NCBI GenBank assembly: GCA_014058105.1
Contig: JACGCM010001844.1
Location: 4,464,001 to 4,528,000 of the forward strand
DNA length: 64,000 bases
DNA from: Kingdonia uniflora
Taxonomy: Eukaryota > Streptophyta > Magnoliopsida > Ranunculales > Circaeasteraceae
Reading direction: 5' to 3'
Part shown: in pieces, positions 49,074 to 60,682 of the stretch
Numbering within the stretch: the stretch's first letter is position 1
Layout of the letters: each line of letters starts with the position of its first letter
Position numbers and translations under genes: made by a program
The notes under the pieces: generated by a model
Database searches by the model: none
What the model saw: the letters and a program-made list of their open reading frames with translations, nothing else
Told to the model about the DNA's origin: nothing

Positions 49074-49354
49074 GATTTGCTGATTAGGTATTCTGGTTGT
49101 AATGTTGTTGGCAGATACATGTAATGAAGTAGCTGTAGTATTCAACAAGTGATAAATAAATTTTATATGGTACAACAGGTTTTTGTGTGTGATTATTTAC
49201 ATTTTGTATTCTGTTTTTTGTAGTATGTGATGTAATTATGAAATTAACATGCATTGGACTTGAATTGTGTTTGGCTTGTGATATTTTGATCAATTACTTT
49301 ACTTACAACTCACAATCATTTCTTTTATGTGTGAACTTCTCAGTCAAATCGACA

Positions 49355-51805
49355 ATGGAAGACTCCGTCGATAAAAATTGGTCGAAAGTTATTGGTGAGG
49401 AGTCCCCAAAAAGGTGTGAAAATGAATGTATTGTAGACCCATTTTCGGCGGAAGCTCCATACGAGGGTCAACATTTTGATACTGTAGAGGATGCACGTCT
49501 GTGGTATGAACGATATGGAAGAGGACTGGGTTTCTCTACCAAGATACGTAATTCTACTAAGCGTTCGAGATCGGATGATATAAGCAGAGCCCACATTTTT
49601 CGTATGAGCAATGGCTTTTCAAAGAAAATTCCTTGGGAATCCAGAGAGTAGTGACGTAGCTGGCAACAGAAGATCATCTGATAAGTGTGGGTGTAAAGCA
49701 ACAATGAACATAAATTTGAATACCAAAATAGGCAAATATGTGGTCACAAGTTTCACGGATATCTATAACCATAAACTTGTATCTCCACGAAATCAGCATC
49801 GGATAAAGGTTAGCAGATTCTTTCCTGAAGCAGCAAAAAACCTTACAGTGACATTTGAGCTTCACAATATTCCTGTCAGCAAGGTCTCGACATTATTCCC
49901 AGATAGAACCTTTAGCAAACGGGATTGTTACAACCACAACGCCAAAGTAAATAAGGAACTACTAGTCAGAGGAGATGCACAAACCGCGTTGGAGTGATTT
50001 AGGAAGAAACAAACTACAGATCTGATGTTCTATTTTGACATAGAATTAGATAAGGAGGACCGAGCACTGAAAATTTTTTGGATCGATGGACGTTCAAGGT
50101 GTGCATATGAGGCATTTGGAGATGTCGTCACCTTCAATACTACTTACCAGATGAATGTGTACGAGATGCCCTTTGCTCCGTTTGCAGGGATCAACAACCA
50201 CTACCAAACAATTCAATACGGATGTGTTCTGCTAAGAAATGAGCAGGAAAACACATTTCTATGGTTGTTCCATACTTGGCTGAAGGCAATGAACTTCAAA
50301 CACCATGTGTCAATTATCACCGATCAAGATGCAGTTATAGCCGCGGCTATTCCCATGGTAAAGAAGTACTTGGACACTTATTACTCGAGTTACAGTTGTT
50401 AACTGGAGTATATTGTCGATTTTTCATTATCAATAGTATCGAAATCGACAATATTCGACAATTGTTACTCCAGTTACAATTGTCGAATTCGACAATAATT
50501 TCTAGCATAACTCCAATCCAATTACACTTTTAAATTGTCGAATTCGACAATATCATATAATATTCAGAGACACTTTCATTCTAACTTCTAGTTTATTTCC
50601 AGGTCTTCCCCAACACTAAACATCGATTTTGTTTGTGGTACATCACATTGCTGAGAAAATCGGCCATGTTTATCGGGAACCATCTACATTCAAAGAAGAT
50701 ATCGATTCGATAATGCACAACAGATATGAGGCTGTAAAGTTTAAAACCAAGTGGATGGGCCTAATGAAGAAATATAAATTGGATGATAACGTTTGGATGC
50801 AAGAAATCTTCAATATTAGACAAAGATGGATACCGTTATGGAGTAGGGAGACCTTCTTTGCAGAGATGAGCAGTACAGGATGAAGTGAGTCCACAAACAA
50901 CTTCTTTAATGGTTGGTTGTTAATAACAACTGGGATACACAGTTTTGTGACCAAGTATGAGGCTGCCCTTATAGAGGTATACGAGCTAAAAAGTGCATAA
51001 GACTTTGCATCAGAACACAGATATCGTCAAGTTGGACCTCATCAAGCTCTACTGAAAGATACTGCAAAGATTTACACACTAGAACAATGTTCCATAAACT
51101 TCAGGATCAATTTGACCAGGTCAATAGAAAGACTCGTAGAAGGCAACGTTCAGCAACTTACAGTGAAGTCCCATAATGGTCGTATCGATTCATTTGAGCT
51201 ACAAATAGACTTAGAGAAGCTAACTGGCAATTGTGGATGCAAGTTGTTTGAGTATATTGGACTCCCATGTTGTTACCTCTTGAAGGTTTTATCGAAATAC
51301 GACATTCTCAAAATACCAAAGGCTTTTATTATGACAAGGTGGACGATCGGTGCAAACAAGTTTTCAAGGTCGTATGATGAAAGTCAGTTAGAAGGAGATA
51401 ACTTACGACATGCCTTATGCCATAGCCACATATCCCTTCGTGCGTCAAACTTATTTGAAAGGGCCTCGAAGATGAAAGAAAGTTTTGATTTTGCGGTTTT
51501 GAAGCTAGACGAGCTTGAGTCTTACCTTCAAAACTATGATGACGCTTTAACACAGATAGATGCATCACAACAAAACATCTCAACTTCTGTCGCAGATTCT
51601 CTGGTGTCTAGAACTATGATTTTAAACCCTCTCGTGGTTCAAACAAAAGGTCGGGCAAAGATTGATCACAATAAAGGGGCAAGATGGAAGGGGGGAATGG
51701 AAGAGACTGTTATGAAGAAGAAGAGAACATGCAAAAGTTGTGGAGTACTCGGCAACCATGAGAAACGGACATGCCCACTTCTCAAAACGATGATACTAAA
51801 ATCAA
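49355..51805 (+). pseudogene. MULE-2 transposase (FAR1 / MULE / SWIM type)
   Basis: The start MEDSVDKNWSKVIGEES at 49355 was chosen because MULE-1 starts the same way. The FAR1-like region (APYEGQHFDTVEDARLWYER) is followed by GCKATMNINLN after a frameshift. The core has FNTTYQMNVYEMPFAPFAG, where the first aspartate of MULE-1 is asparagine, and SIITDQD. Intron 50358-50602 follows, then MQEIFNIRQRWIPLW and SESTNNFFNGW, where the codon before SES is TGA in place of CGA. The SWIM finger (about 51220-51290) reads CGCKLFEYIGLPCCY, its final His replaced by Tyr. A C-x2-C-x4-H-x4-C knuckle (CKSCGVLGNHEKRTC) ends it. A short last exon may follow 51805. Inactive. Confidence 0.85.
50400..50560. repeat. 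Palindrome-family cluster in transposase intron
   Basis: Three full or near-full palindromes (for example attgtcgaattcgacaataa near 50482 and 50537) plus half-sites in the 245-base intron 50358-50602. This intron has the same position as the doubled one in MULE-1. Confidence 0.8.
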
Positions 51806-52184
51806 GTAAGTATATATTCGATACTATGCATAAACGACACCTTTTGCATAATTTTTCTATAATGTGTTCCATATTTACAATAATTTGTTCCATGTATGAG
51901 ACAACAATAATGGGGAATCTATTCAGCCGTTGCACTCAAATTCCGACAAGCACAATATCTAGAAAAACAGAAGGAGTTCACGTTCATTGACTAATAAATA
52001 TGAATTGATTATTATTGAGAAATTAGTATGTTGATTCAACATTATATTTGTTTTGTAATTAAAATTTAGGACAATAGCAATGCCGTATTTCACGGAGAAA
52101 ATATCAATGAATTATTTGCAGTTTAGGGATTGTGTTGCTTTATGCACCCCACCTCTATGAATTTGTATATTGTTGAAAATACTG

Positions 52185-52365
52185 CATTAAATTATCGATT
52201 TCGACAATATTATATACCTAGAAAACTAATTATACTTTGTAATATTATCAGGTTCGACAATATTACAAATGCATAATTGGAAATGCACTACTACAATTGT
52301 TGAAATTGACAATATTGTATATTGCAAGTAACCATATACACTAAAGTATTGTCGAAATCGACAAA
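52185..52365. repeat. Palindrome-family cluster between convergent genes
   Basis: Half-sites and palindromes near 52200, 52256, 52300 (degenerate) and 52349, between the 3' ends of the transposase and the PMD gene. MULE-1 has its inverted-repeat cluster (41360-41610) at the matching convergent position. Confidence 0.7.
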
Positions 52366-53599
52366 ATTTCATTTTTTAGAGACATTCAAGTGCATTGTTA
52401 AAATATTCTTCAGATGCAATATGTACATTTTGAAGAGGGGAGAGTTAGAAATGAAATTCATATGACATAACAGAAATGTATATACTACAAAAATAAATCA
52501 ACAATAGAGTGTTCTACCAAAAATTATATACTGTGATAAACATTGAACTAAATGAACTGTCATATACAAAAAGGGAAAAAATTATATACTGTGATAAACA
52601 CAACATAACTGTCATATACAAAGATTTTGTCGACAACCCTATTTGATTGTCGACAAACCAACAACAACCATGTCATTAACTTTATATCTCTGATACTGGT
52701 GCTCTCTAAGTAATACCTTGAAGTTCTAACCCTCACATTAAAATATCTAGTCAGTTGTTCTTTCATAAAACCCATCTTTATTTCCAGATTTACATGACTA
52801 TAGAAAATAGTAGAAAGTAGAGGTATTGGTGCATCGAACCTTGGAAACAAGCGAACGAAATGGTTGTCCGCCCCCAAACCAAACCACCAATACTTGCTAG
52901 TATCCATAACTAGGTTTTGGAATCTCTCCTCATTTGAAGCAGTATTTCTTTTACGTGCCCAAAACAGGGGTAAGAATGTATATGCTTTAATGTGGTTAAT
53001 GAAAACCACAGCCTTCTCATAGTAGGTGGCTCGTAAATGCGCCATATGCCTATACTTCACATGTTAATAACCATAAGAACACGCCTGCAACATAATTTGA
53101 TACGCGTTCTCACCGTCTACAGTAAATTGTATACCCAATGTTTGGCTGAAGATACTCTTCCAGAATGTGGGGTGGGTCCTTGCAGAGAAAGATCTTTAAT
53201 GATTTCATTACATCTGGGAATCTATGTTGGCTCTGGTGCTGAATCGCGGCGGTAAACCCTAAAGCCAGAATTGTTATCACTGATTTCGACACCACGAACA
53301 TCTACAAGATACTTCGTCCACGGTTGGAATAAAAGTTCTTGCATCTTCTTCTTCTTAGTCATTTTCTCCTTCCTAGCAATAACAACGCTTTCAAGGGTTA
53401 CCGCCGTGGAAACCAAGTATTCTTGATAATCTCCATTGGGTCCTTGTTGTGCTATTGTGAAGAATCTTTCATTCTGCTCAAAAAGTTCTTCAAAAGTTAG
53501 GTCCCCCATGTCTCTCATCCCTTCACTTGCGAGTGCCTTCTTCAATGTTTGACGCCAAACCTCCTGCAACAAGTCCTCATATTAGAACAGACAGTAATA

Positions 53600-54265
53600 T
53601 TAGAGCAATATTGTCAAATTTGACAATATTATGTATCCATAATTCTAATTACAGTGCCATAATTGTCGAACTCGACAATTATATATTGTTTAAGTGGAAA
53701 TATATATTACCAATATTGTCAAATTCGACAATATGAAGATAGTAATCGTCGAATTCGACAACTATGACTTCAAACCATGCATTAAACAGAGCAATCTCAA
53801 ATAGGTACAAGAGTTAGGAATATGTCATACCCATTCATTGTTATCTACTTCCAAAGTCTTCTTCCTCTCTTCTGAATTAACAGTTTCTTATGCTGAAAAA
53901 AAAACTCTAGCATTAGGATAAATACACTTGGTATGTACATGAACATTATCTATATTGTCGAGTTCGACAATATTTACCATGCACAACTCGAAATAAAATT
54001 CCTAATTGTCGAATTCGACAATATTCGATTTCAATAACATAATTTTGAAATTATGCATTACACAAAGCAATCTCAAATATGTACAAGAGTTAGGAATAGG
54101 ACATACTCATTCACTGTTATTTGCTTCTAAAGACTTCATCCTCCCTTCAAGATTAACCAACTTATGTCGCTGTAAAAATATCCAACATTAGAATAAATAG
54201 TAAAATCAGCATTCCATATAATTCAGAAGGATGGAGGGGGGAGTTTACGAGATGGTTAGTTTCCT
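53600..54265. repeat. Palindrome clusters and a duplicated small exon
   Basis: Palindromes near 53665, 53727, 53745, 53954 and 54003 (for example aattgtcgaattcgacaata). Two copies of a short coiled-coil exon with flanking intron, about 276 bases apart (shared block beginning gcatta at 53779 and 54055 and containing 'gtacaagagttaggaata'), show a local tandem duplication that starts and ends at palindromes. Confidence 0.75.
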
Positions 54266-55429
54266 CCGTATATCTCGCTGCTTCTTTCTTATACTTGGAT
54301 GTCCAGATCATTATCTGTTCCAAATACATAAAGGAGATGAGCTATATAACTCCAGTTCATTTAAATATGATTTTGGGTACTACATTTGATTTTGAGCAAG
54401 GGTGAACCGATATTGAGCATGGAATCCAAAATGAATACTACATCTAATTTTGGATAATCAAACACAAACTCCATTCCATTAACAAAAAAATTCGTACACA
54501 AAATTAAGTTTTAATTCACTATTATCAAACACCAACTCAAATTCACTAAATAAAAAAGTCGTACACAAAATGAAACTTAAATTTACTATTATCAAACACA
54601 AACTCCAATTCACTAACTTCAATTAATTTTATTCATTTCGAATGACTTACAAAATCTTCTTTCGCAATCAACTTCTTCTTAACATCCTCATGTGCAGCCA
54701 ACAAGTCTTCATACTTCTTTCTTAAGGTTGTATTTGGCACAGGCTGATGTGATTGTAGCACAGCACAAGCTGTTCAAAACATGAGCACAAGAACAATGTT
54801 ACCAGACTTACAAATAAGTGACAAATAATTAAACATTATTGAATTTTGGTAAACTCACAGGTGTAGCTGGAAGAAGTTGCATGTCTATCTGCTCCATCAA
54901 AATTGTATTGACCGCTTTTAGTGACTCAATCGCTTTATACTGTACACATTGGAGACAAAATAATCACGCGAGATGCAAGAATGATTAATGGAAGACTATA
55001 AGTAATTAGGGGTTAGAGACACTGAACACAATTTCCTTTGTATTAAACTCATTACCTTTTAATTTAACTCAACAGATAAGCTTTGATTATAGTCTTCAAG
55101 GCCAAATTTTGATCTTAGCTCTGCCTCCAAACTTGTATTTTTTTCCTCCAAATTTTTACACTCCAATATCTACAAACATAAATTTGACAAGAAAAATCAG
55201 GATTTTGACAAAAACAAACAATGGATGCAATAATGACATCTGCCTAAGATCTTACCTTCGCATCTAACTGTCTTGGCAGATCTGCAAACTCTAGTGCACA
55301 TTGCTAGTCAACTACACGCTTTAGTGTAAACTCTGCCTTCATTTGTTCAATGGTTTCTTTAAGCAGATCACATTCACTTGTCTGAGGTTAAATTGACATA
55401 AAACATTTAGATTATTTTCTATGTTTTTT

Positions 55430-55590
55430 TCAATCTCGACAATAATACTATGTAATTGTCGAGTTCGACAATAATATATATAGATGATTTCAGAATAACT
55501 GTAAAAATTGTCCAAAAATTGTCGAATTCAACAATTTACATTTTTTCACTTACACATACACTGTAATAATTGTCGAACTCGCCAATTACT
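55430..55590. repeat. Palindrome-family cluster in PMD intron
   Basis: Palindrome aattgtcgagttcgacaata near 55456, plus half-sites near 55437, 55517 and 55569. Confidence 0.75.
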
Positions 55591-56474
55591 TATACTAATA
55601 ACTATTGATAAAAACTAATATTATACACAACTAAAGATAGGTATGACTGACCTTCTCTTTGAGGGCCTCTCTTAGATTTCTATTGGCTTCAGACTCCTTC
55701 TCTTTATCCTCCCTGAGCTTCTGAAGCTGGTCATTTAGTGTTGTGATTTGCTGGTCATTTAGGTTTATATTTGGAGACAGACTAGAGTGCTCATGATGCT
55801 ACAGAAATGGTAATTCAAGTAAACAAAATATTAGACACTAAAAAGTTTAAAGTGAAAATAATATAAGGGAAGTGAGATAAAAATAATGTTAACATGTACT
55901 AACCGATGCATCATATTGTTCAGCAATATCTTCAGATTGGTGCACGGGGGTGTCACCATGCTCATTGACACTAGCAGGTTTCCTTTGATGAATTCTAGAA
56001 TCATCTGCAGCCAGGTTAACAGTAATGGGACAGATCGTAATCTACGAGACAGAGGCAAACCACTCCAAGTATTCCTCTGTACATACTAGAGGTCTCTCTC
56101 GTACCCTCCACCCCCTATCAGCTTTCTTCAAAATGAACTCCTACTTTTGGCTAGAGAAGCAATCAACCCACTCATACTTAGGGCTGAATTTCCTCGCCAC
56201 TTTTGTGTTCCATAGGTTGAAAACCTCTATCAATAGTCATTTTGTGGGGATTCCATGTTCCCGATTGAACTGCCGCACAACCCTATTTAGGTAGTAGGGC
56301 TGAACATGATCTGGACTTGCTAATGCACCATAAAAAAAGGTGGCATCCTTGAATGCATGTGGGGAATCCCTTTTATCTATGTATGGGTCTCATACAACCT
56401 ACATGAAAAATAAATCAAATGTATTATGCACCATTAAGTTAAGAAAAATTTTTCACTAGGCCTGAGAAGGATTT

Positions 56475-56870
56475 AGCAACATTGTTGAATTCAACAATAT
56501 TGCAGTGGACCAGATAACCTTGAGATGGAATATTGTCGAATTCGACAATTTACCATGTTCATTTCGACAATGTTGTATATTCACTTTCAAAGGAAATTTA
56601 ATAATTGTTGAAATCGACAATATTAGATGTACTTAATAGATATACTTAATCAATATTATCGAATTCAACAATTATTCAATTTACTTTAGTATTTTATATA
56701 CTAACTTGAGATGGGATATTGTCGATTTCGACAATTTACCATGTTCATTTCGACAATATTGTACATTCACTTTCAAAGGAAATTGAATAATTGTCGAATT
56801 AGACAATTTTAGATTTACTTAGTAGATATACTTAATCAATATTTTTGAATTCAACAATTTTGAAGCAGTG
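56475..56870. repeat. Palindrome cluster with about 190-bp tandem duplication
   Basis: Two similar blocks (about 56500-56680 and 56690-56870) each hold tattgtcga.ttcgacaatt, then 'accatgttcatttcgacaat', 'attcactttcaaaggaaatt' and a final degenerate palindrome. The intron lies between PMD exons, and doubling by unit duplication resembles the MULE-1 transposase intron. Confidence 0.8.
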
Positions 56871-58399
56871 TAGAAGGGTAATGAACTTGCATCCTCCAGT
56901 TTGTAGTTGTCCAGGACCTCCCTAAAATTGAGTAAAACTGTACCACGATATCTATCTGTAACAGATACGTCACATTTCCAACAAGTACAGTGCTCGTATG
57001 CATCAAAGTCCATATCCTTGGGGATCCCACCAAGCTTTGGGAAATGTGCAAATATCCATGACTACATGTATATAGATAAACAAAATAAAATTAGTAGAGT
57101 TTGAAGCCATATCTAAAAAACAGTTACATAAATGAGTTCAGAATCACCTCGAGTAGCGTGGTACAACATGGGAATTGTCTCGCATCATCTCGAGATGTTG
57201 CACCCAGATTGTAATACATGTGGGCCAGAACCGTTGATCCCCATGACCACTTCTTTGCCACCTTGTCCTTGGAAAACAGGACAAGGTAACGTGCGCTGAC
57301 GTCTGTTCCCTTTTCGTGGGAAATAGAAAAGACCCAAGGACATACAACATATATGCACGAGCAACAGACCTCGTTGTTAGCCCTTTCTTCTTCTTGGCAG
57401 CTGCAGTGGTACCGTCACTGAGAACCTTCTCTAACTTGTATGCATAGTGTTATTTTAGCTTCTTCAGTGATAATGATCTCCCAGCACCCCCAGCTTTCAA
57501 AGATTTAAAAGCATTTAAAACCTGCAGGAGGTTGTTCTCGAAAACCTCAAGAATCGTCGGGAATCCCCAGGTACCACCAATGACCGTAAAATCACCATCT
57601 GCAGGCAACCCAACTAATTGCTCCACATCATCCAGAGCTGGAGTCGTCTCGCCCCATTTGAAGTGGAAACTATTAGTTTCCGACTGCCAACGCTCTACAA
57701 AAGCAGAAATGAGGGCAGAGTTGTAATAATTATAGGATATGGCCCCAATCCTATCCAAACCCTTCAACTTTATGAAATCTTGGACCACTTGTGGTTCCTT
57801 TCTAAAGTCCTACGTAGACTGGTGATGATGAACACGAATAGAAAGCTTCTCCTGAACAATAATAGTGATTATATCAACAAAATGTAACTATAAATAATAG
57901 GAATAACATAACATAATTAAAGAAGAGATTCCATTAAATAATATACCTGCCCAAGCGCGATCGACCTCGCTCTATGGAACCTGAAGCTCCACAGTAGGCT
58001 TTTATCACTAGGGCCTACGTCGTCGTTTCTTGTAGCCCCCTCACTTTCAGAATACCCCCCAAAAATAGGAATATTTTCATCAAAATCAAGGTAAACATTT
58101 GGGAGCGGTGGTTGAGCTCCCAAACCAGCTTGGGCAGACTCAATCTCAAATTCTGAACCCTGGGGAATATTCACACCTTCGGTAGACTCAGTTGAAATAT
58201 TCACACCTTCACTAATACCCTCATTTGCACTGTCAACAGTGTTTAGAAGAACGACTGTGTTTCGGTCAATAGTCTTTCTCTTTCTCTTATATGTAACTAG
58301 ATCTCCTTCTCTGGCCAACTCTCTTTTTCTTTTATTAGAAGCGGTCGAAGGCACTTTCTCATTCATTGTGTATAATAAAAAAATTATGTGAACCATGGG

Positions 58400-58660
58400 A
58401 ATTCCATAATTGTTGAATTCGACAATATTATGCAACCATAACAATATTTATACTATTAAATTGTCGAATTCGACAATCCTAAATGTTAATTACTCAATCT
58501 CACTTCAATATTCCCAATTTTGACAATTCTTTAATGTACTTTGAGTTATCTAGGTCAAATATTTACGAATTCGACAATCTTAGATGTTAATAACTCAAAT
58601 TTAAAGTTTAATTTTAGTTATTTAGATCAAATATTGACGAATTCGACAATATTTGAAAGT
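58400..58660. repeat. Palindrome-family cluster upstream of PMD start
   Basis: Half-sites and one full palindrome (aattgtcgaattcgacaatc near 58459), with TCGACAA near 58417, 58571 and 58638, spaced 40-110 bases. It sits between the PMD start (58366) and the GA-rich tract. Confidence 0.75.
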
Positions 58661-58859
58661 TTTAATACCAAATTGCATTACACAAAGGGGTAGACGAAGA
58701 ATAGACAACAATTTCACATGATAATGGGATTTACCTTGAAGTTGTCGAATTCCACTATCAAACCGCTCCCAACCTCTACTGCTCCAAAAGGAATGGACAA
58801 TGCCTTCAAAGGGTTGAATTCAATGGGTACTTTCTCTTCGAACGACAGTCTCAGTCTCT

Positions 58860-59030
58860 AATGACAAGAGAGTGAGAGAGATAGAGTAACAATAAGAGTG
58901 AGGGAGACAGAGTAAGAGAGATACTTAAACTGTTCGCGAGAGTGAGAGAGACAGAGTGATATAGATGTGTTTGGAGGGAAATTTGGTTTGTTTGGAGAGT
59001 GGGAGAGAGAGAGTGAGAGACAGAATTTCA
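58860..59030. repeat. GA-rich subterminal tract
   Basis: gagagagtgagag-type low complexity inside the right terminal repeat of MULE-2, mirror of 48015-48125. Confidence 0.75.
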
Positions 59031-59049
59031 AATGTGAGTGACAGATGGG

Positions 59050-59222
59050 TTTGAAAAAAGAGAGGAAAATGTCTGCCAGCTAGAGAAAGTGGGACAGGTA
59101 GGACCCCCTAATTTTCCACCTCATTTCCCATATTTTGAGAGCCACTCATCTCTATTAGATGAGTAGTTGTGGTTGAGTGAGACTTGAGTGTTTGAGACTT
59201 GAGTGTCTCTAAATCATTCCCC
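59050..59222. repeat. MULE-2 right terminal inverted repeat
   Basis: Complement starts ggggaatgatttagagacac and pairs with 47826-48012. Target duplication follows at 59223-59231. Confidence 0.92.
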
Positions 59223-59231
59223 CTTTATAAA

Positions 59232-59774
59232 TTAATTCTACATGAACAAAAAAGGAAAGGGGAGTTTTGAATATAGTACTGTTTCGAAATTACAATATGG
59301 CCTATAAATTTGGGTTTCTTCCGTGATTCAATTAGCATAGCTTGTGTTTTAGCAATTCGGGTTTCTTATCTCCTTGAATATGGTCTAGGCCAAAGTTGTC
59401 TCCCAAGGAAGATATTATTTGAAAGATGAGACATTTTTACATCTTATAAGAGATATAGAATGTGGCAATAGATGCCTAGTCTTTTGTTGGATGTTAAGGG
59501 CTCAATGTTTAGAGCTACTTCACGTGGGAGTTCGTAGCAAGATACGCTAGGGCTTAGGGGCATCCTTTTTGGTGCACTTCCATTGCTCGGTCTTTGTGTA
59601 GCCGTTGGTTTCTTATTCTCTTAGTGGGTTTAGGCCATTGATCAATGAATTCCATTTATGACATTTGCATACTCTTCCAAAGTGATAGGAGTGGAGAAAA
59701 TATAGCATGTAGACCACAGTTGTTTTTAACTTAAAGACTAAACAGTGAAAAGAGTAAATATGTCTAACAACTCC
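59232..59774. other. Host spacer, nothing recognised
   Basis: No exon or transposon end could be supported between the MULE-2 insertion and the helicase fragment. Confidence 0.45.
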
Positions 59775-60353
59775 GATGATATTTGAGGTCTTTTTGAAGT
59801 TCCTCCATATAAACAAATTGATTTCGCTCCACAAAACTTTCCAGCTTCAAGTAGTAATCTACAATCTGAGACCAGTACATAATTTAAATGAAATAGATAA
59901 TATGTCTCAAGCAGTTCAAGTTTACTATATTGGAATAATAATAAAAATGTAATATCAGCATTAGGACCGCCAGAAATTTGGCATGATGCATATGCGCCCC
60001 TCAAAAAGAGATAGCATCAAAGAGATACGTGATAAAAGGGAGAACTAACTGAGTCCTAAGTCTACCAAAAAGAGTCTCATCAAATAGTCCACATTTATCG
60101 GAAACACGTCCGAATAAATAATGTTTTTTTCAAGTATATGTATTAGAAGTTACAACTTAACTGAATAATGATTAATAAAGAAATTGAGAATGGAAAAACT
60201 TAGATATCAAAGATAGAAGAATACGTACTTGTTGTGCAAGTTCCCTTGTAGGTGAGAGTACAAGGCAAAGAGGATTTACTCTCTTTGATGCATTCTTTTT
60301 TTCCTTCCCCAAAATATGCATGAGAGCTGGAATTCCAAATGCCAAAGTTTTCC
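59775..60353 (-). pseudogene. DEAD-box RNA helicase fragment (DBP3/RH5-like)
   Basis: Two exon pieces on the minus strand. Exon 60229-60353, acceptor gatcag and donor gtacgt, encodes GKTLAFGIPALMHILGKEKK then NPLCLVLSPTRELAQQ: helicase motif I (GKT) and motif Ia (PTRELA). Piece 59865 to about 59775 encodes LLLEAGKFCGAKSICLYGGT then PQIS, matching what follows in the nucleolar DBP3/RH5 helicases as I remember them, but one base out of phase. Homology stops after PQIS; motifs II (DEAD) to VI are missing. It is a truncated, frameshifted remnant, about 330 bases beyond the stop of lipoyl synthase on the same strand. Confidence 0.7.
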
Positions 60354-60682
60354 CTGATCATGAAAACAGATTGCACACGAATTGTAAGAAGCAAAAATCA
60401 ATTACTTAGTACAGCAAAAAGAGTATGGAGAAAGAAAGACTTCTCTTGGCAACAGAATATGATGTGAAAAAAAGTTCATATTTCCATGAGACAATTGATG
60501 CATAAATTATCACGGTACAATAACTTGAGATAAATTATAACATATAATAATGTCTACAATGACAAGTTAATGAAATTGGACTGTTCCACAATATCCATCT
60601 TCAAAATGTTTATGATCCAGGCCCTGTAATTGAGGTATGGCAATGGAGGACTTGAAGCATAGACATTTGAACTGCTATGATC
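60354..60682. other. 3' flank of lipoyl synthase
   Basis: Probably holds the 3' untranslated region and polyadenylation site of the lipoyl synthase gene. AT-rich, no clear separate feature. Confidence 0.4.

Larger units (their letters stand above)
52560..58366 (-). pseudogene. PMD gene of MULE-2 (PMD, coiled coil, unknown domain)
   Basis: Read leftwards. Exon 57947-58366: start MNEKVPS, basic region KRKRELAREGDLVTYKRKRK (nuclear-localisation-like). Exon 57148-57851: IGAISYNYYNSALISAFVER and FHFKWGETTPAL. Exon 56891-57061: WIFAHFPKLGGIPKD. Exon about 55905-56400: rest of PMD (DHVQPYYLNRVVRQFNRE). Then six or more coiled-coil exons between about 55800 and 53800 (for example QLQKLREDKEKESEAN). 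The last exon, 53572 to about 52560, is the unrecognised domain shared with MULE-1 (40357-41265). Breaks: stop near 57808, frameshifts near 57420 and 57290, stops near 56200, 56145 and 56035, a GC in place of the GT donor at about 56890, and a frameshift near 53200. PMD proteins MAIN/MAIL1 act in transcription control and transposon silencing; the role of transposon copies is unknown. Confidence 0.85.
47826..59222 (+). mobile_element. MULE-2, PMD-carrying Mutator-like element
   Basis: 11,397 bases between inverted repeats of about 180 bases and a 9-bp target duplication with one mismatch. Gene order left to right: palindrome array, accessory ORF and transposase on the plus strand, then the convergent PMD gene on the minus strand. 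This is MULE-1's layout turned around, with the accessory ORF and transposase in swapped order. The terminal repeats share only the first ten or so bases with MULE-1, so they are different families of one lineage. All three genes carry stops or frameshifts. The strand given is that of the transposase. Confidence 0.92.
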
